In this document: positions 15,408 to 24,262 of the stretch, one piece after another | Position numbering within the stretch: position 1 is the first letter of the stretch | How the letters are laid out: every line of letters starts with the position of its first letter | DNA from: Streptomyces uncialis | GTDB lineage: Bacteria; Actinomycetota; Actinomycetes; Streptomycetales; Streptomycetaceae | Length of the DNA: 64,000 nucleotides | Direction: 5' to 3' | Assembly (NCBI RefSeq): GCF_036250755.1 | Contig: NZ_CP109583.1 | Coordinates: forward strand, 8,054,001 to 8,118,000 | Program-made: the position numbers and the translations under genes | The notes under the pieces: model-generated | Databases searched by the model: none | Seen by the model: only the letters and a program-made list of their open reading frames with translations | What the model was told of the DNA's origin: nothing

Positions 15408-17195
15408 TCAGAGCTCGCGCCGGGACCGGTCCGGGCGCTGCGGCCCGCTCGGCGCGCGGTCGTCGGCCTCCGACGCCCGGCCAGGCGCCTGGACGGGCGT
15501 CCGGTCATGGGCCTCGGCGGCGGGCGCCCCGCAGCCCGCGCCGCAGGCGTCCGGGTCCTCGGGGACCGACCTGGCGGACGCCGGGGCCGGGTCGACCAGC
15601 CAGCGCTGGCGGGCCGAGTTGTCCCGGAGTTTCACCACCACGTCCGCCCGTTTCACCAGCGCCGTGGGGGTGAGCGCCAGATCGTCCGCCCAGCGGGGGA
15701 TCAACTGGCCCTGGACCGTGAGGTCGTAGTGCACATCGGCACTGTGGGACTCCTCGCGCAGCGCGCAGGGACCGAGGGCCGCCACCCCCTCGTCGGCGTG
15801 CGAGTCCAGGCACAGGCCGGGGTCCGCGGCGCTGCGCAGCAGTCCGTCGTCCTCGTACGTCCACTGCTGGCTCGGCCCCTCCGAGCAGGCCATCAGTGTC
15901 GCCGACGCGCCGGCGCGCGGTCGCTGCCCCGCCACGTCGAGACAGAGTCCCGCGTCGGCGTTGCGGAGTCTGCCGCCCACCGGTCCGCGCGGCAGCCCCG
16001 CGGCCTCCGCCGGGGGCACGTAGCCGGGCGGCAGCGACGCCTCGGGGCGGGTCACGGAGGTGCCGGGCAGCCCCGAACCCCTGGCGTCGTCGCCGCCGTT
16101 GGGCCACAGGGTCGTGGCGAGGACCGCCGTCGTCAGGACGGCCGCCCCGGCCCCGAACCCGGCGAGCATCTGCCGCCCCGACCGCAGGACACGCGGGGTG
16201 CGGACCCGGTGCCGGCCCGTCGCCCGCGGTGCGTCGGCGACGGGGTCCCGGTCCTCGTCGGACCGGGCCGAGTACAGCGGATGGGGCGGTGCCGGCGGGC
16301 GTACGGAGCGCGGGGGAGGGCCGGGCAATTCGGGAATTCTGCGGTGCTGACGGATGGCGAGATAGTCGTCCGCTCCATGGACGAGTACGGACTCGGCCAG
16401 CAGCGCACCCACATTTCCGTCGAAGTAGCGCAGTTGCTCGACGGTGAACCGGCAGTGCTCACAACCCTGTACGTGTTCCGTCACATCAGGCAGCAGGGGA
16501 TCTCCCTGGCGGACGGGTACGTCGAGGAGACGGTTGTAGTAGCGGCATTCCGGACGGGTGGCAAGTTCGATATGCGCTTGCAGGCAGGATGTCCGGAATA
16601 CCTCCCGTGCTTCTTCGAGTTCACCTTGGGCGGCGGCGTTCTCCAGGGCCAGCAGAGCGGCCGGTTCCGATATCGGCTCGCCCTCGACCTCGGTGTGCCA
16701 GAGCAGGTACTGGGCGGATATCGGCAACTCACCGAAAGCACGTGCGGCGATCCGCCGGTTATCCGCGACGGTGACCCCGGACGCCCAGGGTTCACCGCGT
16801 ATCGGGTCCGTCGGGTTGATCGTGTCCATCGTGTTCCTCGGGGGGAGTGGGGTCGCCTCCGGGGAAAGAGCCCAGGTCCGGGCCAGGTCGCGCACGGTCA
16901 GCAGCAACCGGGGGCGCAGCGCGAGCGAGGGCTCCCCGTCGCGCGTGGGGTCGAGCACCGCACGGAACGCCGCCGCGGCGAGCATGGGGGAGGCGGCGGG
17001 TCCGGACACGGCGCACACGGTCGCGTAGTCCTGGACGGATTCCCAGTGGCGGCTCAGCAGCACCGCGAAGGCCCGGGTCTCCTGTTCGGCCGAGGGGGAG
17101 CGGAGCGCGACCGTGAGTTCGTCGTCGGAACGGCGTGAATCCGCCGTAGGGGTGTGGGGGTCCTGCTTCGGATGGGGTGTGAGGGGGGTGGGCAC
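15408..17195 (-). CDS. membrane protein: sigma-like domain, ZAS zinc finger, TM helix, ricin-type lectin
   Basis: 595 residues from a GTG preceded by GGAAGGAAA. Residues about 25-235 are helical and look like degenerate sigma-70 regions (LLSRHWESVQDYATVCAVSG; RAFGELPISAQYLLWHTEVEG, like a region-4 helix). Then H241-x3-C245-x2-C248 (HVQGCEHC), the zinc motif of ZAS anti-sigma factors, a Pro-rich linker, a helix at about 343-365, and an extracellular beta-trefoil of ricin type (about 402-540) with LCLD repeats and QQW. It could sense a carbohydrate outside and signal inside through a sigma-like domain. Domains are seen; the signalling role is inferred. Confidence 0.72.
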   Translation of the reverse strand: MPTPLTPHPKQDPHTPTADSRRSDDELTVALRSPSAEQETRAFAVLLSRHWESVQDYATVCAVSGPAASPMLAAAAFRAVLDPTRDGEPSLALRPRLLLTVRDLARTWALSPEATPLPPRNTMDTINPTDPIRGEPWASGVTVADNRRIAARAFGELPISAQYLLWHTEVEGEPISEPAALLALENAAAQGELEEAREVFRTSCLQAHIELATRPECRYYNRLLDVPVRQGDPLLPDVTEHVQGCEHCRFTVEQLRYFDGNVGALLAESVLVHGADDYLAIRQHRRIPELPGPPPRSVRPPAPPHPLYSARSDEDRDPVADAPRATGRHRVRTPRVLRSGRQMLAGFGAGAAVLTTAVLATTLWPNGGDDARGSGLPGTSVTRPEASLPPGYVPPAEAAGLPRGPVGGRLRNADAGLCLDVAGQRPRAGASATLMACSEGPSQQWTYEDDGLLRSAADPGLCLDSHADEGVAALGPCALREESHSADVHYDLTVQGQLIPRWADDLALTPTALVKRADVVVKLRDNSARQRWLVDPAPASARSVPEDPDACGAGCGAPAAEAHDRTPVQAPGRASEADDRAPSGPQRPDRSRREL

Positions 17196-17793
17196 AGAGG
17201 GATTTCCTTCCAGAGCGCACTGGGGCACGCGGGGAGTTCTGGCCGGGGGAGGTAAAGGACGCGGGGACGTCCTCGACCACCGATGGCGAACACGTCTTCT
17301 GGGCGACCGGCCATGGTCCGTGCTGGAACGCTGCATACCCTGACACAGTCAACTCACGTGTAACAAGGTTTTCGTAAAGGGTTGTTGAGTGGATAGTCAC
17401 CTGCGCTGTCATGTGAACCGCCAGACGCGCTCTCATCCGATGCGGCAAGTTACCTGTTGGTACTCGTCGATGCATTCGGCAGCGGCCCGCCGCGCGCCTG
17501 GGAGCTGCGCGGAAGTATGCGGTGCACGTGGTGAATCGGCGCCTCTCGCGGGGTACGGCGGCCATACGGCGATACGTGCCGGAACGCCCCTGTGTTCACA
17601 TCCGGCGCTCTGTGTATGAGAGGGAAGTCCATCGGTTCTGTGCGATGCCAAAAGGCAGAACAATCAAAACGTCGAATGGAGTTCTTTCCCGGGAAGTCCT
17701 GTTCCGGAAGAAGGGGGAAGGCCGTGGAATCACTGGCGCCGGGCGAATGCCTGGCGGGGACCCACCGGACGGCGGGTGGCCGGGAACAGCCGA
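17196..17793. other. intergenic region upstream of the sigma/ricin gene
   Basis: About 600 bp without a supportable gene. The part near 17340-17400 (minus strand) contains TTGTTACACGTGAGTTGACT, suggesting the promoter of the sigma/ricin gene. The stretch 17600-17740 is less GC-rich than its surroundings; its small frames have no family pattern. Confidence 0.45.
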
Positions 17794-17825
17794 CGGCCCC
17801 TGTCACGGGCATATGACAGGGGCCG
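17794..17825. terminator. terminator downstream of the VapB-like gene
   Basis: 12-bp perfect stem CGGCCCCTGTCA (17794-17805) and TGACAGGGGCCG (17814-17825), loop CGGGCATA, about 80 bp past the stop of the VapB-like gene. Confidence 0.75.
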
Positions 17826-17902
17826 GGAGGAGCGGTGAGGCCGCCGGGGGCGGGCCCCGGTCGGCGAGGCGGGCGGCCGGGCCGCGAGGCGCCCGCGCCG
17901 GA

Positions 17903-18106
17903 TCAGCCCTGCGGCGGTTCGAGCGGCTGCGGTGCGGAGATCCGTGCGGACCCGCCCCCGCTCTCCGTCCGTTCCTCGGTACGGTGGCCACGGGCGATGT
18001 AGTCCCGGACGACGAGCTCCACCGCGTCCTGCGGTGAGCCGGCGCCGGACAGCACCATGACCTCCACCACGAGTTCCGCGTCCAGTCCGACGGTTACCTT
18101 GGCCAT
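17903..18106 (-). CDS. VapB-like antitoxin-type small protein, without visible toxin
   Basis: 67 residues. MAKVTVGLDAELVVEVMVLS, then AGSPQDAVELVVRDYIARG resembles the ribbon-helix-helix VapB/DUF2191 pattern (beta strand, helix, turn, helix). In VapBC systems a PIN-domain RNase follows within a few bases; here the downstream sequence is a terminator and then about 600 bp without a gene, so no toxin partner is present. The ATG at 18106 has GGAGGAG upstream. It may be a stand-alone DNA-binding regulator or an orphaned antitoxin. Confidence 0.65.
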   Translation of the reverse strand: MAKVTVGLDAELVVEVMVLSGAGSPQDAVELVVRDYIARGHRTEERTESGGGSARISAPQPLEPPQG

Positions 18107-18308
18107 GTGCCGCTCCTCCGCACCGAAAGTGACCGAGACGGTAGCACCGCCCCCGCCGGACGCGCACCGGGGCGCCCGGCGTACGGCGACCGGTCGGTGG
18201 GTACTTGGCCGGAGTGTCCCGGCCCCGGCCGCCGATGGCTGACAACCGCCGTTCCCTCCGGGGTGTTCCGCGTCCTCGGTCACCGCCCGGGGACGCCGGC
18301 GGCGGTGG

Positions 18309-19463
18309 TCAGGTCGCGGTGTCCGCCGGGAACAGCCCGGCGAGGACACCCGTCGCCTTGAGGCCCGAACCGGTCAGCACCACGACCGTCGTCTCACCGT
18401 CCCGGATCGCGCCCCGGGCACGGAACACGTCGATCGCGGCGGCGGCCGTCGCGCTGGTCGGCTCCACGTACAGCCCCCGGCTCGCGAGAGCGCGGACCGC
18501 CGACGCGATGTCCCGCTCGGGGATCGCGGCCATGTCCCCGCCGGAGCGGCGGACCGCGGCCACCACCTCGGGCAGCCGTACCGGTGCACGGATCGCGGTG
18601 CCCTCCGCGATCGTCGGGCCGAACTCCGGTACGGGCTCCGACCGGAACGCGGCGTGCAGCGGGGCGCACGCCGCGGGCTGGGCGACCAGCAGCCGGGGAA
18701 GGCGCGCGATCCGCCCCGCGGCGAGCAGCTCCGAGAACCCCAGATCGCAGCCGAGGACCGTGCTGCCCGCGCCCGCCACGGTCACCACCGCGTCCGGGGC
18801 ACGGAACCCGAGGTCCTCCCACAGCTCGTACGCGAGGGTCTTCGTCCCCTGGAGGAAGTACGGATGCCAGTTGTGCCCCGCGTACATCACCTCCCCGGCG
18901 CGCCGCAGAGCCTCCGCCGCGGTGGCCTCCCGGCCGCCCGGCACCGGGGTGATCCGCGCCCCGTACGCCCGCGTCTGGAGCACCTTGGCGGGCGAGGTCC
19001 CCTCCGGGACGAGGACCGTGGCGCCGATCCCGGCCGCCGCGCAGTAGGCGGCGACCGACGAACCGCCGTTGCCGGAACTGTCCTCCACGACCTCCCGTAC
19101 GCCCCGGGCGGCCAGCGCCGAGACCATCACACTGCTGCCCCGGTCCTTGAAGCTCCCCGTCGGGTTGAACCACTCCAGCTTGAAACGGACCCGGGCCCCC
19201 GCCCACTCGCCCTCCACCAGCGGCGTCATCCCTTCCCCGAGGCTCACCGGGGGACGGCCGCCGGGCAGCGGCAGCGCGGCGCGGTAGCGCCACAGGGAAC
19301 GGACCGAGCCGTCGATGTCCCCCGGCGCGAGGCCGGGCAGCGGCGACACGGTCAGCGGACCGCCGTCGTCCCCGCGCCAGCGCAGGGCGTCCAGCGGATA
19401 CGTCCGCCCCGAACGCCCGTCGATCAGCTGTGGCCCCTCGGGTTCCCGCTCCGGTTCCGGCAC
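18309..19463 (-). CDS. threonine synthase-like PLP-dependent lyase
   Basis: 384 residues, fold type II PLP enzyme. An N-terminal strand (PQLIDGRSGRTYPLDALRW) replaces the zinc-ribbon form of some threonine synthases. The PLP lysine is K106 in NPTGSFKDRGSSV; phosphate/substrate loops are EDSSGNGGSSVAAYC (Ser-Ser-Gly-Asn) and VAGAGSTVLG; a C-terminal VVLTGSGLKATG motif follows. This fits threonine synthase and its relatives (cysteate synthase, dehydratase-like paralogues). The true hom-thrC-thrB operon is not here, so this is probably a paralogue. The GTG at 19463 has GGAGAGAGG about 8 bases before it. Confidence 0.82.
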   Translation of the reverse strand: MPEPEREPEGPQLIDGRSGRTYPLDALRWRGDDGGPLTVSPLPGLAPGDIDGSVRSLWRYRAALPLPGGRPPVSLGEGMTPLVEGEWAGARVRFKLEWFNPTGSFKDRGSSVMVSALAARGVREVVEDSSGNGGSSVAAYCAAAGIGATVLVPEGTSPAKVLQTRAYGARITPVPGGREATAAEALRRAGEVMYAGHNWHPYFLQGTKTLAYELWEDLGFRAPDAVVTVAGAGSTVLGCDLGFSELLAAGRIARLPRLLVAQPAACAPLHAAFRSEPVPEFGPTIAEGTAIRAPVRLPEVVAAVRRSGGDMAAIPERDIASAVRALASRGLYVEPTSATAAAAIDVFRARGAIRDGETTVVVLTGSGLKATGVLAGLFPADTAT

Positions 19464-19684
19464 GCGGACCGCCTCTCTCCTCGTCCGCCCGGCCCTCCGG
19501 CACGGCTTCCGACAGGGGGTCGAACGGATCATCAGATGATGGACGGAACCTACCGGACCCGTGATCGTCGGCCCCGTGTCGGCGCCGTACCTGAGCCGCC
19601 GGGCCCCTCCCGCCTGGCTCCGCCAAGCGCCTGCCACGGCCTGCCGAGCGCCGCCTCGGCCCTTTTGCCTCAGCGCCGCCCCCC

Positions 19685-20953
19685 TCAACCCCGCTCGCTG
19701 CCCCGGCTCCCGCCCCCGCCCGGGAACAGGGACCTCAGCCGTCCCAGCCAGGAGAACCGCTGCCGCTGCTCACGCGCGCTGCGGTCCAGTTCCTCCATCA
19801 GCCGCCTGCTGCGGTGCTCCATGTCCAGCTCGTCCAGCAGCCGGTCCACCTCGGTCAGCAGCGCCCCGTGGAGCTGCCAGCCGCGCGGGTCCTCCCGTAC
19901 GTCGTCCAGCAGGAGCCGCGCCGCCCGGTCCCGGCTCGCGACCGCGGCACTCAGCTCCTCCGCCAGCCGTGCCTCGGCGGCGTCCGCGTTGGTGCTGACC
20001 TGAGTGGTCACCAGGACCGCGAAACTGACGACGGCGTCGGCGATATGGTCCAGCGTCTCCTGGAGCGCCGCGCCCGTCCCGCGCGGCAGCAGCGGCTCGT
20101 GCGGACGTTCCCTGCTCAGATCGGTGAACGTCCGGGAGAGGACCCGGACGACGACCACACAGATCTCCAGGGTGTCGAGACCGGTCCGCAGCACCACCCG
20201 GTTCAGCAGACCCTCACGGACCCGGGGGTTGAGCCGCAGGCTGTCCTCCGCCTGCCGCAGCGCCGCGTCCACGTCCGCCACGTCGTCGTCCAGCTGCCGT
20301 GCCTCGAACAGCCGCTGCTCGGCCTGCTCGGGCGCGGTCGGGGTGATGAGCTGTTCACCGCCCCGCAGCAGCAGCCGCCGCATCCGGCGCGCCAGGTTCT
20401 CGATGGACTCCCCGGCGGTGTCCACCCACACGGGCGGCGCCAGCAGGAAGTTGAACGACAGGCCGACCACCGCCCCGATCAGCGTCTCCAGCACCCGGTC
20501 CCAGGCGGACGCGCCCACCTGGGTCACCCCGAGCACGAGCATCGCGCTGATCGCCACCTCGGGCACGAACTCGCCCACCCGGACGAACTGGCCCACCGTC
20601 AGCGACGCCAGGATGATCAGGGCGAGGCTCCACCAGCTCAGCCCCACCAGCGAGCTGAAGCCGACGGCGATCAATACGCCGATGACCACCGAGTTCACCC
20701 GGCGGACGCCGGTGGTGATCGTGGCGTAGAGCGTCACCTGCACCACCAGGAGCGCGGTCAGCGGCGCGGTCAGCGGCGCCTCGACGTCGCTGAGCTGGAG
20801 CGCGACGGCGTACGAGATGGTGGCCGCCGCCGTGGACCGCAGGATCTGCACCACCACGGGGTCGCGCCAGCGCCGGACGACGCCGGCCGCCCGGGGCGCG
20901 TGCGCCGTCCGTCCGGCCGCCGCTTCCGGCGACGCACGGTTCTCCTCGCTCAT
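19685..20953 (-). CDS. FUSC/aromatic acid exporter-type membrane protein
   Basis: 422 residues. Residues 35-175 carry about six hydrophobic segments (ILRSTAAATISYAVALQL; APLTALLVVQVTLYATITTG; WSLALIILASLTVGQF; ETLIGAVVGLSFNFLLAPP) typical of the FUSC/DUF939 half-domain of putative aromatic acid exporters. The C-terminal 230 residues are cytosolic, helical and rich in Arg/Leu/Glu, likely coiled coil. The start at 20953 sits at the divergent region holding repeat cluster B. Substrate unknown. Confidence 0.82.
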   Translation of the reverse strand: MSEENRASPEAAAGRTAHAPRAAGVVRRWRDPVVVQILRSTAAATISYAVALQLSDVEAPLTAPLTALLVVQVTLYATITTGVRRVNSVVIGVLIAVGFSSLVGLSWWSLALIILASLTVGQFVRVGEFVPEVAISAMLVLGVTQVGASAWDRVLETLIGAVVGLSFNFLLAPPVWVDTAGESIENLARRMRRLLLRGGEQLITPTAPEQAEQRLFEARQLDDDVADVDAALRQAEDSLRLNPRVREGLLNRVVLRTGLDTLEICVVVVRVLSRTFTDLSRERPHEPLLPRGTGAALQETLDHIADAVVSFAVLVTTQVSTNADAAEARLAEELSAAVASRDRAARLLLDDVREDPRGWQLHGALLTEVDRLLDELDMEHRSRRLMEELDRSAREQRQRFSWLGRLRSLFPGGGGSRGSERG

Positions 20954-21189
20954 CGTCAGCCACCGCCCGCCTCACGGAACCGATACCGGGTCCACTGTCG
21001 TACGGAGCGGTGCCGGGGGGACGGTGACGCTCCGTACGACCTGCGGCCGGTTTCGGCGGAGTCGCGGGGTCGCGGGGGCGCGAGGGCGGTGGGTGTCCGG
21101 CTCGCCGTCGTCTTCCGTCCCGGAGGTTCGCTGCCCCTTCGGGGACACCCGCTGTGGGGGCGGTGGGTGGTTCGCCCACCGTCGGCGGT

Positions 21190-21535
21190 CTTTCGCGCAG
21201 TTCCCCGCGCCCCTTTGGGGCACCCCGCTGTGGTGGCGGTGCGGGGTCGGCTTTCCGTCGGTGGTCGTTTGCGCAGTTCCCCGCGCCCCTATCGGGGCAC
21301 CCGCTGTGGTGGCCGGGGGCGATCGGCTGACCGTCGCCGGTCTTTGCGCAGTTCCTCGCGCCCCTTTGGGGCACCCCGCTGTGGTGGCGGTGCGGGGTCG
21401 GCTTTCCGTCGGTGGTCGTTTGCGCAGTTCCCCGCGCCCCTATCGGGGCACCCGCTGTGGTGGCCGGGGGCGATCGGCTGACCGTCGCCGGTCTTCGCGC
21501 AGTTCCCCGCGCCCCTATCGGGGCGCCCCGCTGTG
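21190..21535 (-). repeat. repeat cluster B: five cores, 151-bp dimeric period
   Basis: Five copies of GCGCAGTTCCCCGCGCCCC (one with CTCG), with the G of GTTCC at 21200, 21276, 21351, 21427 and 21502. Spacing alternates 76, 75, 76, 75 bp; alternate units share spacers, so the array is a tandem repeat of a 151-bp dimer. Each core is followed by a small hairpin such as GCGCCCC-TATC-GGGGCGC (21509-21526). It lies in the divergent region between the FUSC and lactate monooxygenase genes; the flanking 20954-21189 and 21536-21695 hold no gene. Confidence 0.9.
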
Positions 21536-21695
21536 GTGGCGGTGGGTGGTCGGCTTTCCGTCGGTGGTTGTTCGGGCGGCTTCGGGGGAGCTCGGTGTGG
21601 GGCGGGTTGTCCCGGGCGTTCCCCCGCGGTCCGTGGCCGTCGTCAGTAACCTCCGGCGTACGCGGCGAGCGCACCGACGAGAGACGGGCACGACG

Positions 21696-22868
21696 ATGAG
21701 CGGACATGCGGCCGACTTCCAGTACGAGATCTATCTGAACGGTATGACCGGGGCGGTGCCCAGACTGCCCACCGATCTGACCCGCCTCGCGGAACTCACC
21801 GAACAGCGGCTCGGTTCCGGACCGGTCGGCTATGTGGCGGGCGGCGCGGGCGACGGCAGCACCGACCGCGCCAACCGTGCGGCACTCGACCGGCTGCGGA
21901 TCGTGCCCCGTGTGCTGCGGGACGTCCACGTGCGCGACCTGTCCGTGCACGTGCTGGGCCGCACCCTGCCCGCGCCCGTGGCGCTCGCCCCGATCGGTGT
22001 GCTGTCGATCCTGCACCCCGAAGCCGAGGGCGCCGCCGCCCGGGCCGCCGCCGTCCGCGGGGTGCCCTACATCCACTCCAGCGCCGCCAGCACCCCCATC
22101 GAGCAGGTCGCCGAGGCCCTGGGTGACGCCGAACGCTGGTTCCAGCTCTACTGGTCCAAGGACCGCGAGGTCACCCGCAGCTTCCTGACCCGGGCCCGGG
22201 ACACCGGGTTCACCGTCCTGTTCGTCACCCTCGACACCCCGCTGCTCGCGTGGCGGCCCCGGGACCTCGACCAGGCGTATCTGCCGTTCCTGCGCGGGGT
22301 GGGCACCGCCAACTACTTCACCGACCCCGCGTTCCAGGCGGGACTCGCCCGGCCCGTGCACGAGGACCCGGACGCCGCCGTCATGCACTTCATCGGCCTC
22401 TTCTCCGATCCCTCGAACACCTGGCCGGATCTCGCGTTCCTCCGGGAGAACTGGGACGGTCCGATCGTCCTCAAGGGGGTGCTGCACCCGGACGACGCCC
22501 GGGCCGCCGCCGACGCGGGGATGGACGGTGTCGTCGTCTCCAACCACGGCGGACGCCAGGTCGCGGGCGCCATCGGCGCCGCCGACGCGCTGCCCGCCGT
22601 GGTCGACGCCGTCGGCGACCGGCTCGACATCCTGTTCGACAGCGGTGTCCGCTCCGGCGCCGACATCGCCAAGGTCCTCGCGCTCGGCGCCCGCGCCGTG
22701 CTGATCGGGCGGCCCTACGCCTACGGGCTCGCCCTCGACGGCCAGGCGGGCGTCGACCATGTGATCCGCTGTCTGCTCGCCGAACTCGATCTGACCCTCG
22801 CCCTGTCCGGGCACGCCACCCCCGCCACGTTCACCGCGGCCGACCTGCGGCGCGAGGGCGACCGATGA
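21696..22868 (+). CDS. lactate 2-monooxygenase-like FMN-dependent alpha-hydroxyacid oxidase
   Basis: 390 residues, the length of lactate 2-monooxygenase, which turns L-lactate and O2 into acetate, CO2 and water; related oxidases give pyruvate and H2O2. TIM barrel with FMN sites: PVALAPIGVLSILHPEAE (about 94-111), VLK260, and the catalytic His/Arg pair in VSNHGGRQVAGAIGA (H284, R287). GVRSGADIAKVLALGARAVLIGR is the phosphate-binding end of the barrel. The ATG at 21696 follows a GAGACGGG region. Repeat cluster B lies upstream, between it and the divergent FUSC gene. Confidence 0.88.
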   Translation: MSGHAADFQYEIYLNGMTGAVPRLPTDLTRLAELTEQRLGSGPVGYVAGGAGDGSTDRANRAALDRLRIVPRVLRDVHVRDLSVHVLGRTLPAPVALAPIGVLSILHPEAEGAAARAAAVRGVPYIHSSAASTPIEQVAEALGDAERWFQLYWSKDREVTRSFLTRARDTGFTVLFVTLDTPLLAWRPRDLDQAYLPFLRGVGTANYFTDPAFQAGLARPVHEDPDAAVMHFIGLFSDPSNTWPDLAFLRENWDGPIVLKGVLHPDDARAAADAGMDGVVVSNHGGRQVAGAIGAADALPAVVDAVGDRLDILFDSGVRSGADIAKVLALGARAVLIGRPYAYGLALDGQAGVDHVIRCLLAELDLTLALSGHATPATFTAADLRREGDR

Positions 22869-22905
22869 CCGCCCCCGGCGGCCCGCACGGCCCGGGACGG
22901 CCGTG

Positions 22906-23697
22906 ATGTTCGGCCCCGGCGGACCCACGTTCCGCGAACTCACCGTGCAGGCGCTGTCCTCCGTCGAGCACGGCTACGACCTGCTCGCCCCCACCTTCGA
23001 CCGCACGCCCTTCCGCACCCCGGACGCCATCCTCGACGCCACCGCGCGTGTGCTGGAAGGACTCGGCCCCTTCGGCCGCGGGCTGGACCTGTGCTGCGGC
23101 ACGGGTGCCGGTACCCGGGTGCTGCGGCGGGTGTGCCGGGACCGGATCGTCGGGGCCGACCTCAGCGCCGGGATGCTGACGGCCGCCCGCCCGGCCCCAC
23201 CGGTCCGCCCCGGCCGTCCGGCGGAGCATCTGGTCCGGGCCGACGCGCTGGCCCTGCCCTTCGCCGGGAGCCTCGACCTGGTCGTCAGCTTCGGGGCGTT
23301 CGGCCACTTCCTGCCCCGGCAGCGGCCCGCCCTCTTCGCCGGGGTGCACCGGGCCCTGGCCCCCGGCGGCCGGTTCGCCTTCCCGGTGGTCGCACCGCCC
23401 GCACCCGGCTCGCGGGGGTACTGGGCGACGGCCGGGTTCGACGCGGTGATGCGGCTCCGCAACGCCCTGTGGCGTCCGCCGTTCGTGATGTACTACCGCA
23501 CCTTCCCGCTGTCCGCCGTCCGCGCCGAGCTGACCCGCGCGGGCTTCACCACCGACCTGTACGCCCTGCCGGAGCTGGGCCGGCGGCCGGACGGAGGACC
23601 GCGCTGCCGTCTGGTGGTCGCCACCCGGCCCCGCACCCGCGCCCAGGTGGCACCTGGACGCGCGGCCGATGAGTTTTCGGCGGACCATCGGTCGTAA
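22906..23697 (+). CDS. class I SAM-dependent methyltransferase
   Basis: 263 residues. Motif I LDLCCGTGAGTRVLRRV (near residues 65-80), acidic GADLSAGMLTAARP, then VRADALALPFAGSLDLVVSFGAFGHFLP, a typical type-11 methyltransferase core with Gly-Ala-Phe-Gly-His in the post-II loop. No substrate-specific domain. It starts 37 bp after the lactate monooxygenase stop, with GGGACGG just upstream, and is probably co-transcribed. Start could also be the GTG at 22903. Substrate unknown. Confidence 0.82.
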   Translation: MFGPGGPTFRELTVQALSSVEHGYDLLAPTFDRTPFRTPDAILDATARVLEGLGPFGRGLDLCCGTGAGTRVLRRVCRDRIVGADLSAGMLTAARPAPPVRPGRPAEHLVRADALALPFAGSLDLVVSFGAFGHFLPRQRPALFAGVHRALAPGGRFAFPVVAPPAPGSRGYWATAGFDAVMRLRNALWRPPFVMYYRTFPLSAVRAELTRAGFTTDLYALPELGRRPDGGPRCRLVVATRPRTRAQVAPGRAADEFSADHRS

Positions 23698-23744
23698 CGG
23701 AGAGAGCATGCAGTAACCGATCGCGCACGCGGGAGGCGTCACCG

Positions 23745-24227
23745 ATGACCAGCGAGGCATTCACCACCTGTCTGTGGTTCGACGGCCGGGCCGAGGAGGC
23801 CGCGGACCACTATCTGTCCGTGTTCAAGAACTCCGAGCCCGGCCGGGTCACCCGGTACACCGAGGCGGGCCCCGGCCCCGCCGGGACCGCCATCACCGTC
23901 GACTTCACCCTCAACGGCCAGCACTTCCTCGCGCTCAACGGCGGACCGGAGTTCACGTTCAACGAATCGGTCTCGTTCCAGATCCACTGCGCCGACCAGG
24001 ACGAGGTCGACTACTACTGGGACCGGCTCACCCAGGACGGCGGCCGGCCCGGGCAGTGCGGCTGGCTCAAGGACAGGTTCGGGGTGTCATGGCAGGTCGT
24101 CCCCACCGAACTGCCCGGACTGCTCGCCGACCCCGACCATGAGAAGGCGGCCCGGACGACCCGCGCCCTGTTCGCGATGACGAAGCCCGACATCGGCGCG
24201 CTGCGCGCCGCGTACGCGGGGGAGTAG
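23745..24227 (+). CDS. VOC-family PhnB-like protein
   Basis: 160 residues of the glyoxalase/bleomycin-resistance superfamily, PhnB-like (3-demethylubiquinone methyltransferase-like) branch. TTCLWFDGRAEEAADHYLSVF is the N-terminal strand-helix, then FTLNGQHFLALNGGPEFTFN and QVDYYW-type helix DQDEVDYYWDRLTQDGG, ending GWLKDRFGVSWQVVPTEL. The fold usually binds a metal and a small ligand; this branch is rarely characterised. Good Shine-Dalgarno-like GGAGG about 9 bases before the ATG. Third gene of the plus-strand run from 21696. Confidence 0.85.
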   Translation: MTSEAFTTCLWFDGRAEEAADHYLSVFKNSEPGRVTRYTEAGPGPAGTAITVDFTLNGQHFLALNGGPEFTFNESVSFQIHCADQDEVDYYWDRLTQDGGRPGQCGWLKDRFGVSWQVVPTELPGLLADPDHEKAARTTRALFAMTKPDIGALRAAYAGE

Positions 24228-24262
24228 CCCCGGCCGGGACCGGTCGCGGGGGTCGGCGGTTG

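Noticed and set aside
17450..17812. Minus-strand frame upstream of the sigma/ricin gene
   Set aside because: Random-looking composition and no ribosome site; it crosses the terminator hairpin.
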